Positions 15,910-24,553 of a stretch of 40,184 nt of DNA are shown here, in pieces. The stretch's first letter is position 1; every line of letters begins with the position of its first letter. Made by a program: the position numbers and the translations under genes. Below the pieces are notes generated by a model. The model was given only the letters and a program-made list of their open reading frames with translations, was not told where the DNA came from and made no database searches. The stretch covers positions 1 to 40,184 of the forward strand of contig CALRFU010000009.1 in assembly GCA_943356775.1 (NCBI GenBank), written 5' to 3'. This DNA comes from Candidatus Nomurabacteria bacterium (GTDB taxonomy: Bacteria; Patescibacteriota; Minisyncoccia; Phycocordibacterales; UBA2100).

Positions 15910-16739
15910 TGTTTTTCTATTGGAAGCCCGGCAGGCACATCGGCCGTATCGAATACCGCGATAAGCGGCCTGTGGTCGGAGCCGGGCAAATCGTACATCG
16001 CCGAAGACATGACTGTGACGTTGGTAGCGAAAATGTAGTCGAGCCGCGCACGGAAACGTACGCCGGCGCGGTGCAGTTTGGGGAGGAATCCGAGGCCATC
16101 GCTAGGGTCAGCGTGCGAAGTGTCGTAGCTCCACGAAAGCTTCGGCAGAGCGTTGATGTAGTGTGTCCCGAGAGTTTTTTCTACCCTCCGCTCGTGTACG
16201 TGTCGGAGCGCGCGGGGGGCAAGTGTATTGAAATCACCGGCGATGATACGGATGTCCGCGGGCTCTTCTTCGAGAGATTCCCGCAAATGTCGTATCTGTC
16301 GCATGCGATGGCGACTGCCTCCTTCCCACGCGATGTGTGCACTTGTTATCTGAATGGTCTGTCCTTCAGATTCAAAAAACCCGACGAGAGCTACACGGTT
16401 AGTGTCGAATCTTTTAAGCTGCGATACTTGTAAGCGCTGCAGGGTGGGGGAAATGCGCAGTTTGGGAAGCGGAATCAGCTTCGTCCGCGTAAGCTTCAGG
16501 CGGCCGCTTTTCCAGAGTATGGCAACGTTGCCTCCAAAGCCTTCATGCTCTGAATGTATTTCCCAACCGGCAAGCTCTTTTTGTCCGAGGAATTTCCGCA
16601 AGGCTCCCTTGAAACGCACCTCGGCTTCCTGAAGGCATATTACATCGGCGCCCTCATCAATGAGAAAGCGGATGTTCTTGAGCACCATTTCACGGTGATA
16701 GCCGTGAAGAATATTGTATGTCGCACAGGTGATGGTCAT
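15906..16739 (-). CDS. Endonuclease/exonuclease/phosphatase (EEP) family hydrolase
   Basis: A 277-residue metal-dependent phosphoesterase-fold protein. Motifs in order: TYNILHG near the start, VICLQEAE (catalytic Glu), the central TSAHIAWEGG, IIAGDFNTLAP, LDYIFATNV and GSDHRPLIAVF (catalytic Asp-His). No signal peptide is evident, so it is probably cytoplasmic. The substrate cannot be inferred; DNA, phospholipid and nucleotide substrates occur in this superfamily. TATAAT (16764-16759) lies 19 nt upstream of the ATG, giving a short leader. Confidence 0.9.
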   Translation of the reverse strand: MTITCATYNILHGYHREMVLKNIRFLIDEGADVICLQEAEVRFKGALRKFLGQKELAGWEIHSEHEGFGGNVAILWKSGRLKLTRTKLIPLPKLRISPTLQRLQVSQLKRFDTNRVALVGFFESEGQTIQITSAHIAWEGGSRHRMRQIRHLRESLEEEPADIRIIAGDFNTLAPRALRHVHERRVEKTLGTHYINALPKLSWSYDTSHADPSDGLGFLPKLHRAGVRFRARLDYIFATNVTVMSSAMYDLPGSDHRPLIAVFDTADVPAGLPIEKH

Positions 16740-16809
16740 AGGGATGTGCCGTCAATTCGATTATACCCGCTTCGCCATATTTAATCTCGCATGATATGGT
16801 AAGTGCCTT

Positions 16810-16897
16810 GGAGAGGTGCCAGAGCGGTCGAATGGAGCACACTGCTAATGTGTTGAGCCTCTAAAGGGTTCCGAGGGTTCGAATCCCTCCCTCTCCG
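16810..16897 (+). tRNA. tRNA-Ser (anticodon GCU)
   Basis: Acceptor GGAGAGG/CCTCTCC; anticodon stem GCACA/TGTGT with loop CTGCTAA, anticodon GCU; a long class II variable arm (about 16916 is outside; the arm lies near 16853-16873); T arm GAGGG-TTCGAAT-CCCTC; discriminator G as expected for serine. CCA is not encoded. Confidence 0.93.
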
Positions 16898-16900
16898 CAT

Positions 16901-16942
16901 CCAATGAAAGAGCGTCCCTTTGTGGGGCGCTTCTTTCATTGG
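16901..16942 (+). terminator. Long hairpin downstream of tRNA-Ser
   Basis: CCAATGAAAGAGCGTCCC (16901-16918) pairs with 16924-16942, with a single bulged base. It starts 3 nt after the tRNA. No T-run follows, so it may be a 3'-processing or weak termination structure. The remaining bases to 17059 show nothing recognisable. Confidence 0.55.
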
Positions 16943-17059
16943 GAGGAAAGGATTCGAAAGCCGGAGCAGCTTGGCTGCGAGGCGGGGTAGCGCAAATTTT
17001 CAGCAGGAAATTATGCGTGACCGAGTCCCCCCCCTCCCCAACAGTCGATCCGATTCGCT

Positions 17060-18181
17060 CTAGCGTGTTTCGTCTGCGATAAAGAGCATCGATTCGGAAA
17101 AAATAATACCCGTCTCATCCGCACGCCCTTTCTCGAGCACGAGGAGGTTCTTTTCTCCGTATTCGAGCGGGATGTCGGAGGGTTTCGCGCCGCGGAAAAT
17201 GCGGTCCACCATGCGAGCCGCCTGCTCGCCGGCGTGCGCAAAGTTTGCGGTGTACGCAAAGTGGCCGCCTCCTTCCACGCCTTCGCTTCCCAGGTCTTCG
17301 TATGGCGCATGCATCGGAATTCCGAGGCGCTTGGTGAGTTCGTATTCAGCCACCTGCTGTGCCTCATAGAAATGGCCGGGCAAGTGGAAGAGCCCGTCTA
17401 CGTCGCCCTGCTTCAGTGATGCGGCGACACGCTTAAACTCCGTCTCGGCCTGCGGCGGCGGCACTGCCGACTTATACTCAATAAGCTCGATTCCGAGCCG
17501 GACCGCCTCCTGTTTCATTGCCTCGAAATAATCGTCGTCCGCTACTCCCGGGATAAGAAAGCCCTCGCCAAACACGCCGACCTTCTTGATCGAAGGGTTG
17601 ATTTCGCGCAAGAAACTGTAAATCCGCGAGGCGACTTCGGTGAGGTTTTGCGTGATACCGGTTGCGTTATTACCCGATGTGCGGAAGGACCCTACGATGC
17701 CGTACTTCACGGGGTCATGGAACCGGGAAATGAAGACGATTGGCGTGTTGATCCCCATCTCACGCGTGAGCTCCACCGCTGCGCGCGCCTGATGTTCGTG
17801 ATCCGCAAAGAGAAGGTCGACGTTGTCTTCCTCGATGGCCTTGCGATATATGGCCTTGATTTCCACCACCATGTTTGGACTCGGTACGACTTCACCGCCG
17901 AAAAACTGGACATCCGTGTATCCGAGGTCGGCGAGCCCTTTTTTGAGACCGGTGATCGACGACGAACCCTGCGCGAAATTGGCGATGCCTATCTTTTTAG
18001 GTATAACTGCCGCGACAGGTACCTGCGGCGCGACCCAGTAATAGACAAGGGACGCGACCACGGCACTCGCGAGAATGCCGACCACTATCGCGGTTGTCGG
18101 GGAAATACTCGAAACGGTCGTGGGATTTGGCTCCGGCGCGGTCGCCGCAATCCCCGTATCAGGAACGTTCTGATTCAGCAT
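17060..18181 (-). CDS. Membrane-anchored ABC-type substrate-binding protein (TrpX-like), copy 1
   Basis: A 373-residue protein: a short cytoplasmic N-terminus, one transmembrane helix at about 30-50, then an extracellular periplasmic-binding-protein fold of the ABC_sub_bind (TrpX-like) family (KKIGIANFAQGSSSITGLKKG, abbreviated KKIGIANF...GLKKG; VDLLFADHEHQARAAVEL; PIVFISRFHDPVKYG; FRTSGNNATG; GLFHLPGHFYEAQQ). No permease or ATPase gene is nearby, so it probably senses or captures a ligand instead of feeding a transporter encoded here. The start at 18181 is chosen because TATAGT (18192-18187) ends 6 nt before it. It is paralogous to the gene at 21740-22888. Confidence 0.88.
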   Translation of the reverse strand: MLNQNVPDTGIAATAPEPNPTTVSSISPTTAIVVGILASAVVASLVYYWVAPQVPVAAVIPKKIGIANFAQGSSSITGLKKGLADLGYTDVQFFGGEVVPSPNMVVEIKAIYRKAIEEDNVDLLFADHEHQARAAVELTREMGINTPIVFISRFHDPVKYGIVGSFRTSGNNATGITQNLTEVASRIYSFLREINPSIKKVGVFGEGFLIPGVADDDYFEAMKQEAVRLGIELIEYKSAVPPPQAETEFKRVAASLKQGDVDGLFHLPGHFYEAQQVAEYELTKRLGIPMHAPYEDLGSEGVEGGGHFAYTANFAHAGEQAARMVDRIFRGAKPSDIPLEYGEKNLLVLEKGRADETGIIFSESMLFIADETR

Positions 18182-18341
18182 GTATGCACTATACATCGCC
18201 TCTCGGGTTCAAGGCTGCAATCTGTGCATAACGAGGCGCTTTTTTGATTCGTCGTTACGAGTAAGCGAGGGGTTCGAACAGCGGAGTGATGCTTCCGATT
18301 TGTCCAAGCTGAGGCTTGGTTATAAATCGCGTCCTCTTGAG

Positions 18342-18363
18342 GGTCGCACAAGCTTGTGCGACC
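18342..18363. repeat. Perfect 22-bp palindrome
   Basis: An inverted repeat GGTCGCACA-AGCT-TGTGCGACC. It resembles the leader stem-loop of copy C at 30694-30709 (CGCACA-TGCT-TGTGCG). The surrounding 18197-18508 gap between the divergent genes holds no convincing gene. Confidence 0.6.
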
Positions 18364-18508
18364 GCGCGCTGGTGCCTAGCCCGAATTCCGCGACGGCGGA
18401 ATGAGAGGCGAAGGAGAATCCTGATCCGCCGGTTATACACATACCGATGTGCAGATGAGATTTTTCCTCAAAAGGTTGGTATGGTAGGGGGGGCGGAGAA
18501 TTACGGAG

Positions 18509-18772
18509 ATGAAGGACAATCTTTCTTTTTACGAAAAATCAAAACAGAAAAAACCTGTCACGATAGTTTCTATACCTCTCGAGCTGGGTTCCGATGAGCG
18601 TGGACTTGCTGCGGCGGCCTGCCCGTCAATGGGAGTCATTTATATCGATACATATCGCAAAACCAACGTTACTCGTACGAAAGAAAAAATCGTGGTCAGG
18701 CGCGAGCTAGGGCAAGCAAAGTCACTTCTGCTCCCGAGCGACGAAGAGGTGCCGCAGCATGTACGAGTGTAG
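18509..18772 (+). pseudogene. Possible remnant of an arginase-family gene
   Basis: An 87-residue frame. Its start, KPVTIVSIPLELGSDERGLAAA, resembles the N-terminal strand of arginase/agmatinase proteins. SMGVIYIDTYRKTN then resembles the later LGVIWxDAHxDxN metal-binding segment, but with the key Asp and His residues altered. In a full protein these segments are about 90 residues apart, so an internal deletion is suggested. The remainder is unlike the family and overlaps the 3' end of comF. GGAG lies very close to the start. It could instead be an unrelated small protein. Confidence 0.35.
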
Positions 18773-19361
18773 CGCCGGTCGTGGTCACGTCGTCGATAAG
18801 AAATACGTGCGTTTTATTCACGAACGCTTCTTCAAATACCGCAAAAGCTCCTGCGACGTTGCTCAGTCGTTCGGAGCGATGAAGATGAGTCTGTTGTGCC
18901 GTTTCGCGAATGCGCAGCAAGGCACCGGGCATCAGTGTCGAGAGGCTGCCATTGCGGAATTCTTCGGGCAAGCTCTTTAGTACAAGCTCTATCTGATTGA
19001 ATCCGCGCTCCCGTGCGCGTGAGCTATGCAGCGGTACGGGCACAATCAGGATTTTTTTCTGGGAGAACGAGCGGTGTGAGGAAATTTCTTCCTGCAAAAA
19101 ATCCGCGAGTAATTGTGCCGCGAGATGTGCGGCGTGTGCCGAACCGTCGTATTTGAGGGAACGGATGAGGTCCTGCACCGCACTCTCCCGATAGTCCATC
19201 AAGGTCGTGATGCGCGCGTTAAGAAGCTCGTGAACGGTCGGGGCGAGAGGTATTTCTTCTGCGGTGCGCGCTTTTGTCCGCGCCGTCCGTGCGCGTAGTG
19301 GGAGGATGGTATCGAGCATCACTTCAAGGACCAGCCACAATCGGAAGAGGAGTACCTTCAT
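18696..19361 (-). CDS. comF: ComF-family phosphoribosyltransferase-like protein
   Basis: A 221-residue ComF/GntX-type protein, associated in other bacteria with DNA uptake during competence. The PRTase fold is shown by IVPVPLHSSRARERGFNQIE and the PRPP-loop-like FLIDDVTTTGATL. The N-terminal segment (MLDTILPLRARTARTKARTAEEI) sits where the family normally has a four-cysteine zinc finger, but it has no cysteines. The start at 19361 follows TACAAT by 7 nt; an upstream Met at 19382 precedes that box. It is divergently transcribed from the histidine kinase. Type IV pili in the same window make a DNA-uptake role plausible. Confidence 0.87.
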   Translation of the reverse strand: MKVLLFRLWLVLEVMLDTILPLRARTARTKARTAEEIPLAPTVHELLNARITTLMDYRESAVQDLIRSLKYDGSAHAAHLAAQLLADFLQEEISSHRSFSQKKILIVPVPLHSSRARERGFNQIELVLKSLPEEFRNGSLSTLMPGALLRIRETAQQTHLHRSERLSNVAGAFAVFEEAFVNKTHVFLIDDVTTTGATLVHAAAPLRRSGAEVTLLALARA

Positions 19362-19444
19362 GCGGACAATTGTATCGTGCACACAGAGAAAATCGCATAC
19401 CTCATCGGCAAGTGCTGCGCAGGTACTATACTGTATTACTACAC

Positions 19445-21685
19445 ATGAATCTCAAACTACATACGAAGTTTATCCTCCTGCTTACGATCGTAGCGCTCGT
19501 ACCGATCGTTATCGTAGCAACGTTCACCTTTTCGCGCTTTCAGGAATCGCTGCGTGCAGACGCGACGAAGCTCGGCCATCAGCTTGCCACGAACGCGTCG
19601 GCGGAGATCGAGATCTTCGTCGTTTCGCAGCTCGGCATACTCGATAACATCGCAGGAATCTACCAGCCGGAATTCCCCATACAGTCCGAAATTGCGCAGC
19701 AGCTGATCGAAAACATACTCTTCGGAAGCCAAAACTTTCTCGACATCACCGTTGTCAATACAAGCGGCATGGAGATCGCGCGCAAAAATCGCCTGCTCAT
19801 CATTCGGCCCATGGATCTCAGAGACCGCAGCGACACGCCGGAATATGCTGCCGTAAAAGATCGCGGAATATACGTCGGCCCCGTGTATCTCATATCAGGT
19901 CGCCCGTATTTCAATCTCGGCCGTAGAATCCTCAATGCAAAATCGGAATTCTCCGGTGCGGTGTTCGCGCAGGTGGATGCACGCGTCATGCCCACTGTCG
20001 TCGCTGAGATCTCTAAGCTTGTCGCGCAGCCGGGTCGCGTCTACATCGTGAATGAGCGGGGGATAGTAATCGCGCATCCGGATCAATCATATGTACTCGC
20101 CGAGCGAGACCTCTCTGGCCTCCCCATTGTTCACGGAATAATCACGGGCGAGAATGCGGACATAGAGTCGGGCATATACGAGAATGAGCTGGGGCAATCG
20201 GTGCTTGGCTCGATGCACCGGATGGTGATAAAGCCGTTCGACACATTCTCGACCGCTCTGCAAACCGATTGGTACATCATGACCGAGCAGCCGACGGACG
20301 TGGTGTATGCGGGTGCCCGGCACGTGCTTTTGTATTCCATCTTGATATCGCTCATTGCTGCTGGTCTTGCGATTGCCGCAGCGCTTTTCTTCGCAGGCAA
20401 GATCGCGGGACCGATTGAGTCCTTGCACAAAGCGGCGCTTCAGTTTGCAAGCGGGAACTTCGGTCATCGCGCACCTATCGAAAGCGGCGACGAGATCGGA
20501 GATTTGGCCGGGAGTTTCAACGCCATGGCAGCGACGATCGCCCATACCCTCGATACACTCAAACATGAAGAAGCGGTCGTTTCTGCCGAGCGTAATAAGC
20601 TCGGGATCATTCTCGCGGGTATTACAAATGCAGTCATCGCAACTGATCTTGGAGGACGTGTCATTCTTTTCAACAAATCCGCAGAAGCGCTTACCGGGCA
20701 GAGTGCCGATTCGCTCATGGGAAAGCAAGTGAGTGAAGCATTTGCGCTCTTTGAATCCGATCGAGAGTTGTCGCAAGAAGAATACTGCCCTTCGGCTGAA
20801 ACAGCAGACGGCCCCGTATATCATAAGAGCGACCTGCGCATGCGGGCCAAGAGTGGGGAGGAACACCGGGTCAATCTCGTTACCGGCAAGATCAAGGAAG
20901 GCGCGAGCATAGAGCTAGGACACATTCTTACGTTTCAGGACATCACCAAAGAATATCAAGTTGAGCGCATGAAGCGGGAAGTCGTTTCGATCGCGGCGCA
21001 TCAGCTCCGTACGCCGCTCACGGGGATGAAATGGGCTGTGGACTCGCTCATCAGCGGCGACAAAGGCGAATTAAAGAGTGAGCAAAAGACACTTGCACAG
21101 CAGGCGCTCGAGGCGGTGGATCGCATGATTCGGCTCGTGAACGATCTTCTAAACGTGAACCAAGTCGAAGAGGGACGGCTATCGATGGAATTAAAGCGAC
21201 AATCTATAAGCCCGCTCATTGAGCGTGTGCTTACGTTCTTCAGGCACAACGCCGAGCGGAAAGAGATCATGGTGGAGACGCATATAGGGGAAGAGATACC
21301 CAAGATACTGTTTGATGAGGAGAAAATCGAGATCGTACTCAACAATGTCCTCGACAATGCGGTCAAGTATACGCCAAGCAAGGGACGTATCAGCGTCGAC
21401 GTCTCGCTTCGGGACGGCTCCATCGTTATTTCTGTGCGAGATTCGGGCATCGGAATCTCGGTCGAAGATTCGAATAAGATTTTCACCAAGTTCTTTAGAT
21501 CGCCGCAAGCGCACTTGCGTCACACCGACGGAAGCGGCTTGGGACTCTACGTTGCGAAGCACATCATCGAAAAGCACGGGGGAAAGATATGGTTCGAATC
21601 ACCTGCTACCGCAAAAACTACGGAAGGCACGGAAGAGAAAAAAGAAACAACATTCTTTGTGTCGCTGCCTATTCCGAAAGAGTAG
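19445..21685 (+). CDS. Sensor histidine kinase with dCache, HAMP and PAS domains
   Basis: A 746-residue membrane sensor. TM1 at about 9-29; a large extracellular double-Cache-like domain at about 30-290 (DITVVNTSGMEIARKNR; RGIYVGPVYLISGRPYFNLGRRI, given as GIYVGPVYL...RPYFNLGRR; YIVNERGIVIAHPD); TM2 at about 295-317; HAMP; PAS at about 385-500 (ITNAVIATDLGGRVILFNKSAE). The HisKA box has phosphoacceptor H519 in AAHQLRTPLTG. The HATPase has N box NNVLDNAVKYTP, G1 RDSGIGIS and G2 GSGLGLYVAKHIIEKHGG. TATACT (19427-19432) precedes ATG by 12 nt. It is flanked by two paralogous binding-protein genes, which may supply its ligand. Confidence 0.93.
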   Translation: MNLKLHTKFILLLTIVALVPIVIVATFTFSRFQESLRADATKLGHQLATNASAEIEIFVVSQLGILDNIAGIYQPEFPIQSEIAQQLIENILFGSQNFLDITVVNTSGMEIARKNRLLIIRPMDLRDRSDTPEYAAVKDRGIYVGPVYLISGRPYFNLGRRILNAKSEFSGAVFAQVDARVMPTVVAEISKLVAQPGRVYIVNERGIVIAHPDQSYVLAERDLSGLPIVHGIITGENADIESGIYENELGQSVLGSMHRMVIKPFDTFSTALQTDWYIMTEQPTDVVYAGARHVLLYSILISLIAAGLAIAAALFFAGKIAGPIESLHKAALQFASGNFGHRAPIESGDEIGDLAGSFNAMAATIAHTLDTLKHEEAVVSAERNKLGIILAGITNAVIATDLGGRVILFNKSAEALTGQSADSLMGKQVSEAFALFESDRELSQEEYCPSAETADGPVYHKSDLRMRAKSGEEHRVNLVTGKIKEGASIELGHILTFQDITKEYQVERMKREVVSIAAHQLRTPLTGMKWAVDSLISGDKGELKSEQKTLAQQALEAVDRMIRLVNDLLNVNQVEEGRLSMELKRQSISPLIERVLTFFRHNAERKEIMVETHIGEEIPKILFDEEKIEIVLNNVLDNAVKYTPSKGRISVDVSLRDGSIVISVRDSGIGISVEDSNKIFTKFFRSPQAHLRHTDGSGLGLYVAKHIIEKHGGKIWFESPATAKTTEGTEEKKETTFFVSLPIPKE

Positions 21686-21739
21686 CTATCCCCAGACCTC
21701 TCTCTGCGTACTCGATGAGGGTATAAAATTAAGACATCT

Positions 21740-22888
21740 ATGCCCGAAGGAAACGAGCCACAAAGCGTTACGCAGGAACCCACGAGTTCCGTGAAGCCTT
21801 CCTCATCAAGGACACCCCTCAGCACACCGATGCTCATTGCCGGCGCGGTCGCTCTCCTCGCACTCGTAGGTCTAGGGTACTGGACGTTCAACGCCAAAAG
21901 CGCGCCGCAGAAACAGTTTGTGATCGGTATTCCGTATTTCCCGCAGCAGCTCGATGCCCTCGCAGGCTTCAAAATGGGGATGGAAAAGCTTGGCTATAAA
22001 GAAGGGGAGAATGTTCGTTATGACATGGCACGGGTCATCGTCGGGCCGACGATGTTCGATGAACTAAAGAGCATGGGGGAGGGGATGATCGACGAGAAAG
22101 TAGACCTGATATTCGCGAGTCTTGAGCACGGTGCAAAGGTGATGCTCGATGTAAGCAAACAAAAAGGAAGCGATATCCCAATCGTCTTTCTCACGCGCTT
22201 CCACGATCCGATCGAATACGGTTTGATCGAGTCATACCGGTCATCGGGCAACAATACAGCGGGCGTTGCCGCGAACATGCTCGAGGTCATTGAACGCAAT
22301 CTCGAGTTCTTCAAGGAGATAAATCCGAAGTTCAAAAAATTGGGGATCTTCGCAGACGGTTTTATGGCTCCCGGTGTCGGAGATGCCCACTTCGCCGAAT
22401 TGAAGAAGCAGGCGTCTCGATTTGGTATCGAAATCGTCGAGTACAAGACATCGGTCCCGCCACCGGAGACGGAAGCGGAGTTCAATCGGGTCGCGGCTAC
22501 TATCAAAAAGGGAGATATCGATGGGCTCTTCCACATCGCAGGACATTTCTATCCGACGCAGGAGGCAGGCGAATCCGAGCTTGCAACGCGCCTCGGTATT
22601 CCAATGGCCGCACCCTTCGAAGATCTTCCCAACGGCGGCATGTTCTCATACTCTGATGAATTCGGCAGCTCCGGCGAGCAGGCAGCGGTCATCGCTGACA
22701 AGATACTGAGGGGGATGAAACCATCGGACATCCCGATAGAATTTGGAGCGCGGAGCGTCCTTACGCTCATCCTCGGCCGCGCGCGAGATGCGGGTGTGAA
22801 ATTCAGCGACTCAATGCTTTTTATCGCAGAGAACAAATTTGAAAGCGGAGAGGATTTCCCCCCGATATTCCATGAACGGAAGATATGA
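21740..22888 (+). CDS. Membrane-anchored ABC-type substrate-binding protein (TrpX-like), copy 2
   Basis: A 382-residue paralogue of the gene at 17060-18181. It has a Ser/Pro-rich N-terminus, one transmembrane helix at about 31-50, then the ABC_sub_bind fold (QFVIGIPYFPQQLDALAGFK; VDLIFASLEHGAKV; PIVFLTRFHDPIEYGLIESY; SSGNNTAG; GLFHIAGHFYPTQE; FSDSMLFIAENK). The phrases RFHDP and SGNN are shared with copy 1. There is no lipobox and no transporter partner. It lies 54 nt after the histidine kinase on the same strand. TAAAAT (21724-21729) lies 10 nt before the start, so it may have its own promoter. Its TGA overlaps the ATG of a fragment of a third copy. Confidence 0.88.
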   Translation: MPEGNEPQSVTQEPTSSVKPSSSRTPLSTPMLIAGAVALLALVGLGYWTFNAKSAPQKQFVIGIPYFPQQLDALAGFKMGMEKLGYKEGENVRYDMARVIVGPTMFDELKSMGEGMIDEKVDLIFASLEHGAKVMLDVSKQKGSDIPIVFLTRFHDPIEYGLIESYRSSGNNTAGVAANMLEVIERNLEFFKEINPKFKKLGIFADGFMAPGVGDAHFAELKKQASRFGIEIVEYKTSVPPPETEAEFNRVAATIKKGDIDGLFHIAGHFYPTQEAGESELATRLGIPMAAPFEDLPNGGMFSYSDEFGSSGEQAAVIADKILRGMKPSDIPIEFGARSVLTLILGRARDAGVKFSDSMLFIAENKFESGEDFPPIFHERKI

Positions 22889-23019
22889 ACCGCATCATGA
22901 CAGAGCTCTTGCAAGACGATTCTGTCGAGCTGATATGGGCTGACCATGAGTTCCAAGCAAGGGCGGGCATCTCTTTCTCGGATTCAGTGCTGTACATCGC
23001 AGATGAAAAGCGCGAGTAA
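22885..23019 (+). pseudogene. Internally deleted relic of a third TrpX-like gene
   Basis: A 44-residue frame. The phrase VELIWADHEFQARA matches the middle of copy 1 (VDLLFADHEHQARA). It then runs directly into GISFSDSVLYIADEKRE, which matches the extreme C-terminus of both copies (IIFSESMLFIADETR; VKFSDSMLFIAENK). About 250 residues between these points are missing, so an in-frame deletion is the simplest explanation. It overlaps the upstream gene by ATGA and could still be translated. Confidence 0.8.
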
Positions 23020-23053
23020 AGATAATTCACGACGCTAGTGATACAATACAAGG

Positions 23054-23380
23054 ATGGATCTCACACAAAAGAAGTGTGTCGCGTGCGAGGGTGGTGCGAA
23101 GCCGATGACGCCAATGGAGGCGGGGGCGATGTCCAAGCATATAAACGGGTGGACTCTTGCAAGAGGTGCGAAGAATATCTCCAAGAGATTCAAATTCAAG
23201 AATTTTGTGGAGGCGATGGAGTTTGCGAATAAAATTACACCGATAGCGGAGTCGGAAGGACATCACCCGGATCTCTCAATCGGATGGGGGAGGGTAGAAG
23301 TAGAGCTTACGACGCATGCGATAGGTGGATTATCTGAAAATGACTTCATTTTGGCTGCAAAGATAGACAAAGTGCTCTGA
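23054..23380 (+). CDS. Pterin-4a-carbinolamine dehydratase
   Basis: A 108-residue protein of the PCD/DCoH family, which dehydrates 4a-hydroxy-tetrahydropterins. The signature is ESEGHHPDLSIGWGRVEVEL (two active-site His), followed by TTHAIGGLSENDFILAAKID. The N-terminus has the KKCVACEGG Cys pair common in bacterial members. No aromatic amino acid hydroxylase is in the window, so the physiological substrate is unclear. TACAAT (23042-23047) ends 6 nt before the ATG, and AAGG overlaps this spacer. Confidence 0.93.
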   Translation: MDLTQKKCVACEGGAKPMTPMEAGAMSKHINGWTLARGAKNISKRFKFKNFVEAMEFANKITPIAESEGHHPDLSIGWGRVEVELTTHAIGGLSENDFILAAKIDKVL

Positions 23381-23389
23381 TATACGTGA

Positions 23390-23402
23390 TATAATTTTTA
23401 AA
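23390..23402 (+). promoter_or_regulatory. -10 box of the pilM-led pilus operon
   Basis: TATAAT at 23390-23395 ends 6 nt before the pilM ATG (23402), so the transcript should start at or next to the start codon. From here to pilC the genes are on one strand with gaps of 0-25 nt. Confidence 0.6.
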
Positions 23403-24550
23403 TGGCGTTCTCTTTGGGAAACGTTCTCAAAAGCTTTGCATCAATCGGTAAATCAGCCGATGGGAGCGTGTTGGGAATTGATATCGGCGCATCAAGCGCG
23501 AAGATTGTGCAACTGCGTACATCGCGTGGCGCCGCAATTCTCGAAACTTATGGCGAGATAGCTCTCGGCCCTTACGCGCAGCAGGCGATAGGGAAGGCGG
23601 TTAAGCTCACGCCGGAAAAGACAGCGGAAGCAATCACCGACCTTATGCGTGAGGCCAATGTGACAGCCCGTGCGGGCGGACTTTCAATTCCGTTTTCGTC
23701 AAGCCTCGTCAGTGTGATAAATCTGCCGCATATCCAGCCGGAGCAACTCAAGCGAATAATACCCATCGAGGCCCGGAAATACATTCCGATACCGGTCAGT
23801 GAAGTGACGCTTGATTGGTTCGTTATTCCGGGCGAAGAGGGAGAGGATAGCGCCTTCGACCGCCTCGAGACGAAGAAGTCTCCGCAGACGAAAGGAGATG
23901 AAATCCTGCTCGTTGCGATTCACAATGATGTACTCAAGAACTATCAGACGGTCGCTACTACCGCCGGGCTCAAGATTAATTTTTACGAGATAGAAATATT
24001 CAGTACTGTCCGTTCTGCGGTAGCTCACGGAATTGCGCCCGTCTTGGTTGTCGACCTCGGAGCCGCGACAACAAAGATATATATCATAGAGCGCGGAGTC
24101 GTTCGCTTGTCGCATCTCGTTTCGGCGGGAGGTCAGCATATGACGGAAAATCTTGCACGTTCGCTCGGGTGGGAATTCGAGAAGGCAGAGCGGGTAAAAC
24201 GCGAACGCGGCCTCATTGATTCGAATGCATACAGCCCGGATGAGAACGATAAGATAAAGGCCGCGCTGTTATCAACACTCTCGCGTGTGTTTTCGGAAGT
24301 GAATCGGGTACTATTGAGCTACGGGCAGCGGTACAACAAGAATGTATCGCGCGTGGTTCTCGCAGGCGGCGGGGCGTCGCTTCCGGGACTTGCGGACGTT
24401 GCGCATAGCAGTCTGTCTGCCGAAGTTGAGATTGCTAATCCTTTTTCGCACACTGAAGCACCGGCATTTCTTGAGGCTGTGCTGAAGGAAATTGGCCCGG
24501 GATTTGTGGTCGCGGTCGGAGTGGCGTTGAGAAAACTCAAAAGCAGTTAA
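23402..24550 (+). CDS. pilM: Type IV pilus assembly protein PilM
   Basis: A 382-residue actin-like ATPase fold on the cytoplasmic side of the pilus platform. The phosphate-1 motif is LGIDIGASSAKIVQL, with IPIEARKYIPIPVSEVTLDW in the middle (IEARKYIP...), phosphate-2 VLVVDLGAATTKIYII and the adenosine motif VVLAGGGASLPGL. Length is typical. It heads the pilus operon, is expected to bind the PilN N-terminus, and is followed 3 nt later by the PilN-like gene. Confidence 0.93.
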   Translation: MAFSLGNVLKSFASIGKSADGSVLGIDIGASSAKIVQLRTSRGAAILETYGEIALGPYAQQAIGKAVKLTPEKTAEAITDLMREANVTARAGGLSIPFSSSLVSVINLPHIQPEQLKRIIPIEARKYIPIPVSEVTLDWFVIPGEEGEDSAFDRLETKKSPQTKGDEILLVAIHNDVLKNYQTVATTAGLKINFYEIEIFSTVRSAVAHGIAPVLVVDLGAATTKIYIIERGVVRLSHLVSAGGQHMTENLARSLGWEFEKAERVKRERGLIDSNAYSPDENDKIKAALLSTLSRVFSEVNRVLLSYGQRYNKNVSRVVLAGGGASLPGLADVAHSSLSAEVEIANPFSHTEAPAFLEAVLKEIGPGFVVAVGVALRKLKSS

Positions 24551-24553
24551 AGT

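Noticed and set aside
15660-16433. Plus-strand frame of 257 codons
   Set aside because: It is antisense to the EEP hydrolase and overlaps the holin-like gene; the composition is that of a shadow frame.
18262-18285. GGGGTTCGAAC, resembling a tRNA T arm
   Set aside because: No matching acceptor or anticodon stem could be formed around it on either strand.
18255-18440. Minus-strand frame of 61 codons in the gap between divergent genes
   Set aside because: Arg-rich translation through a palindrome; no start signal and no family resemblance.
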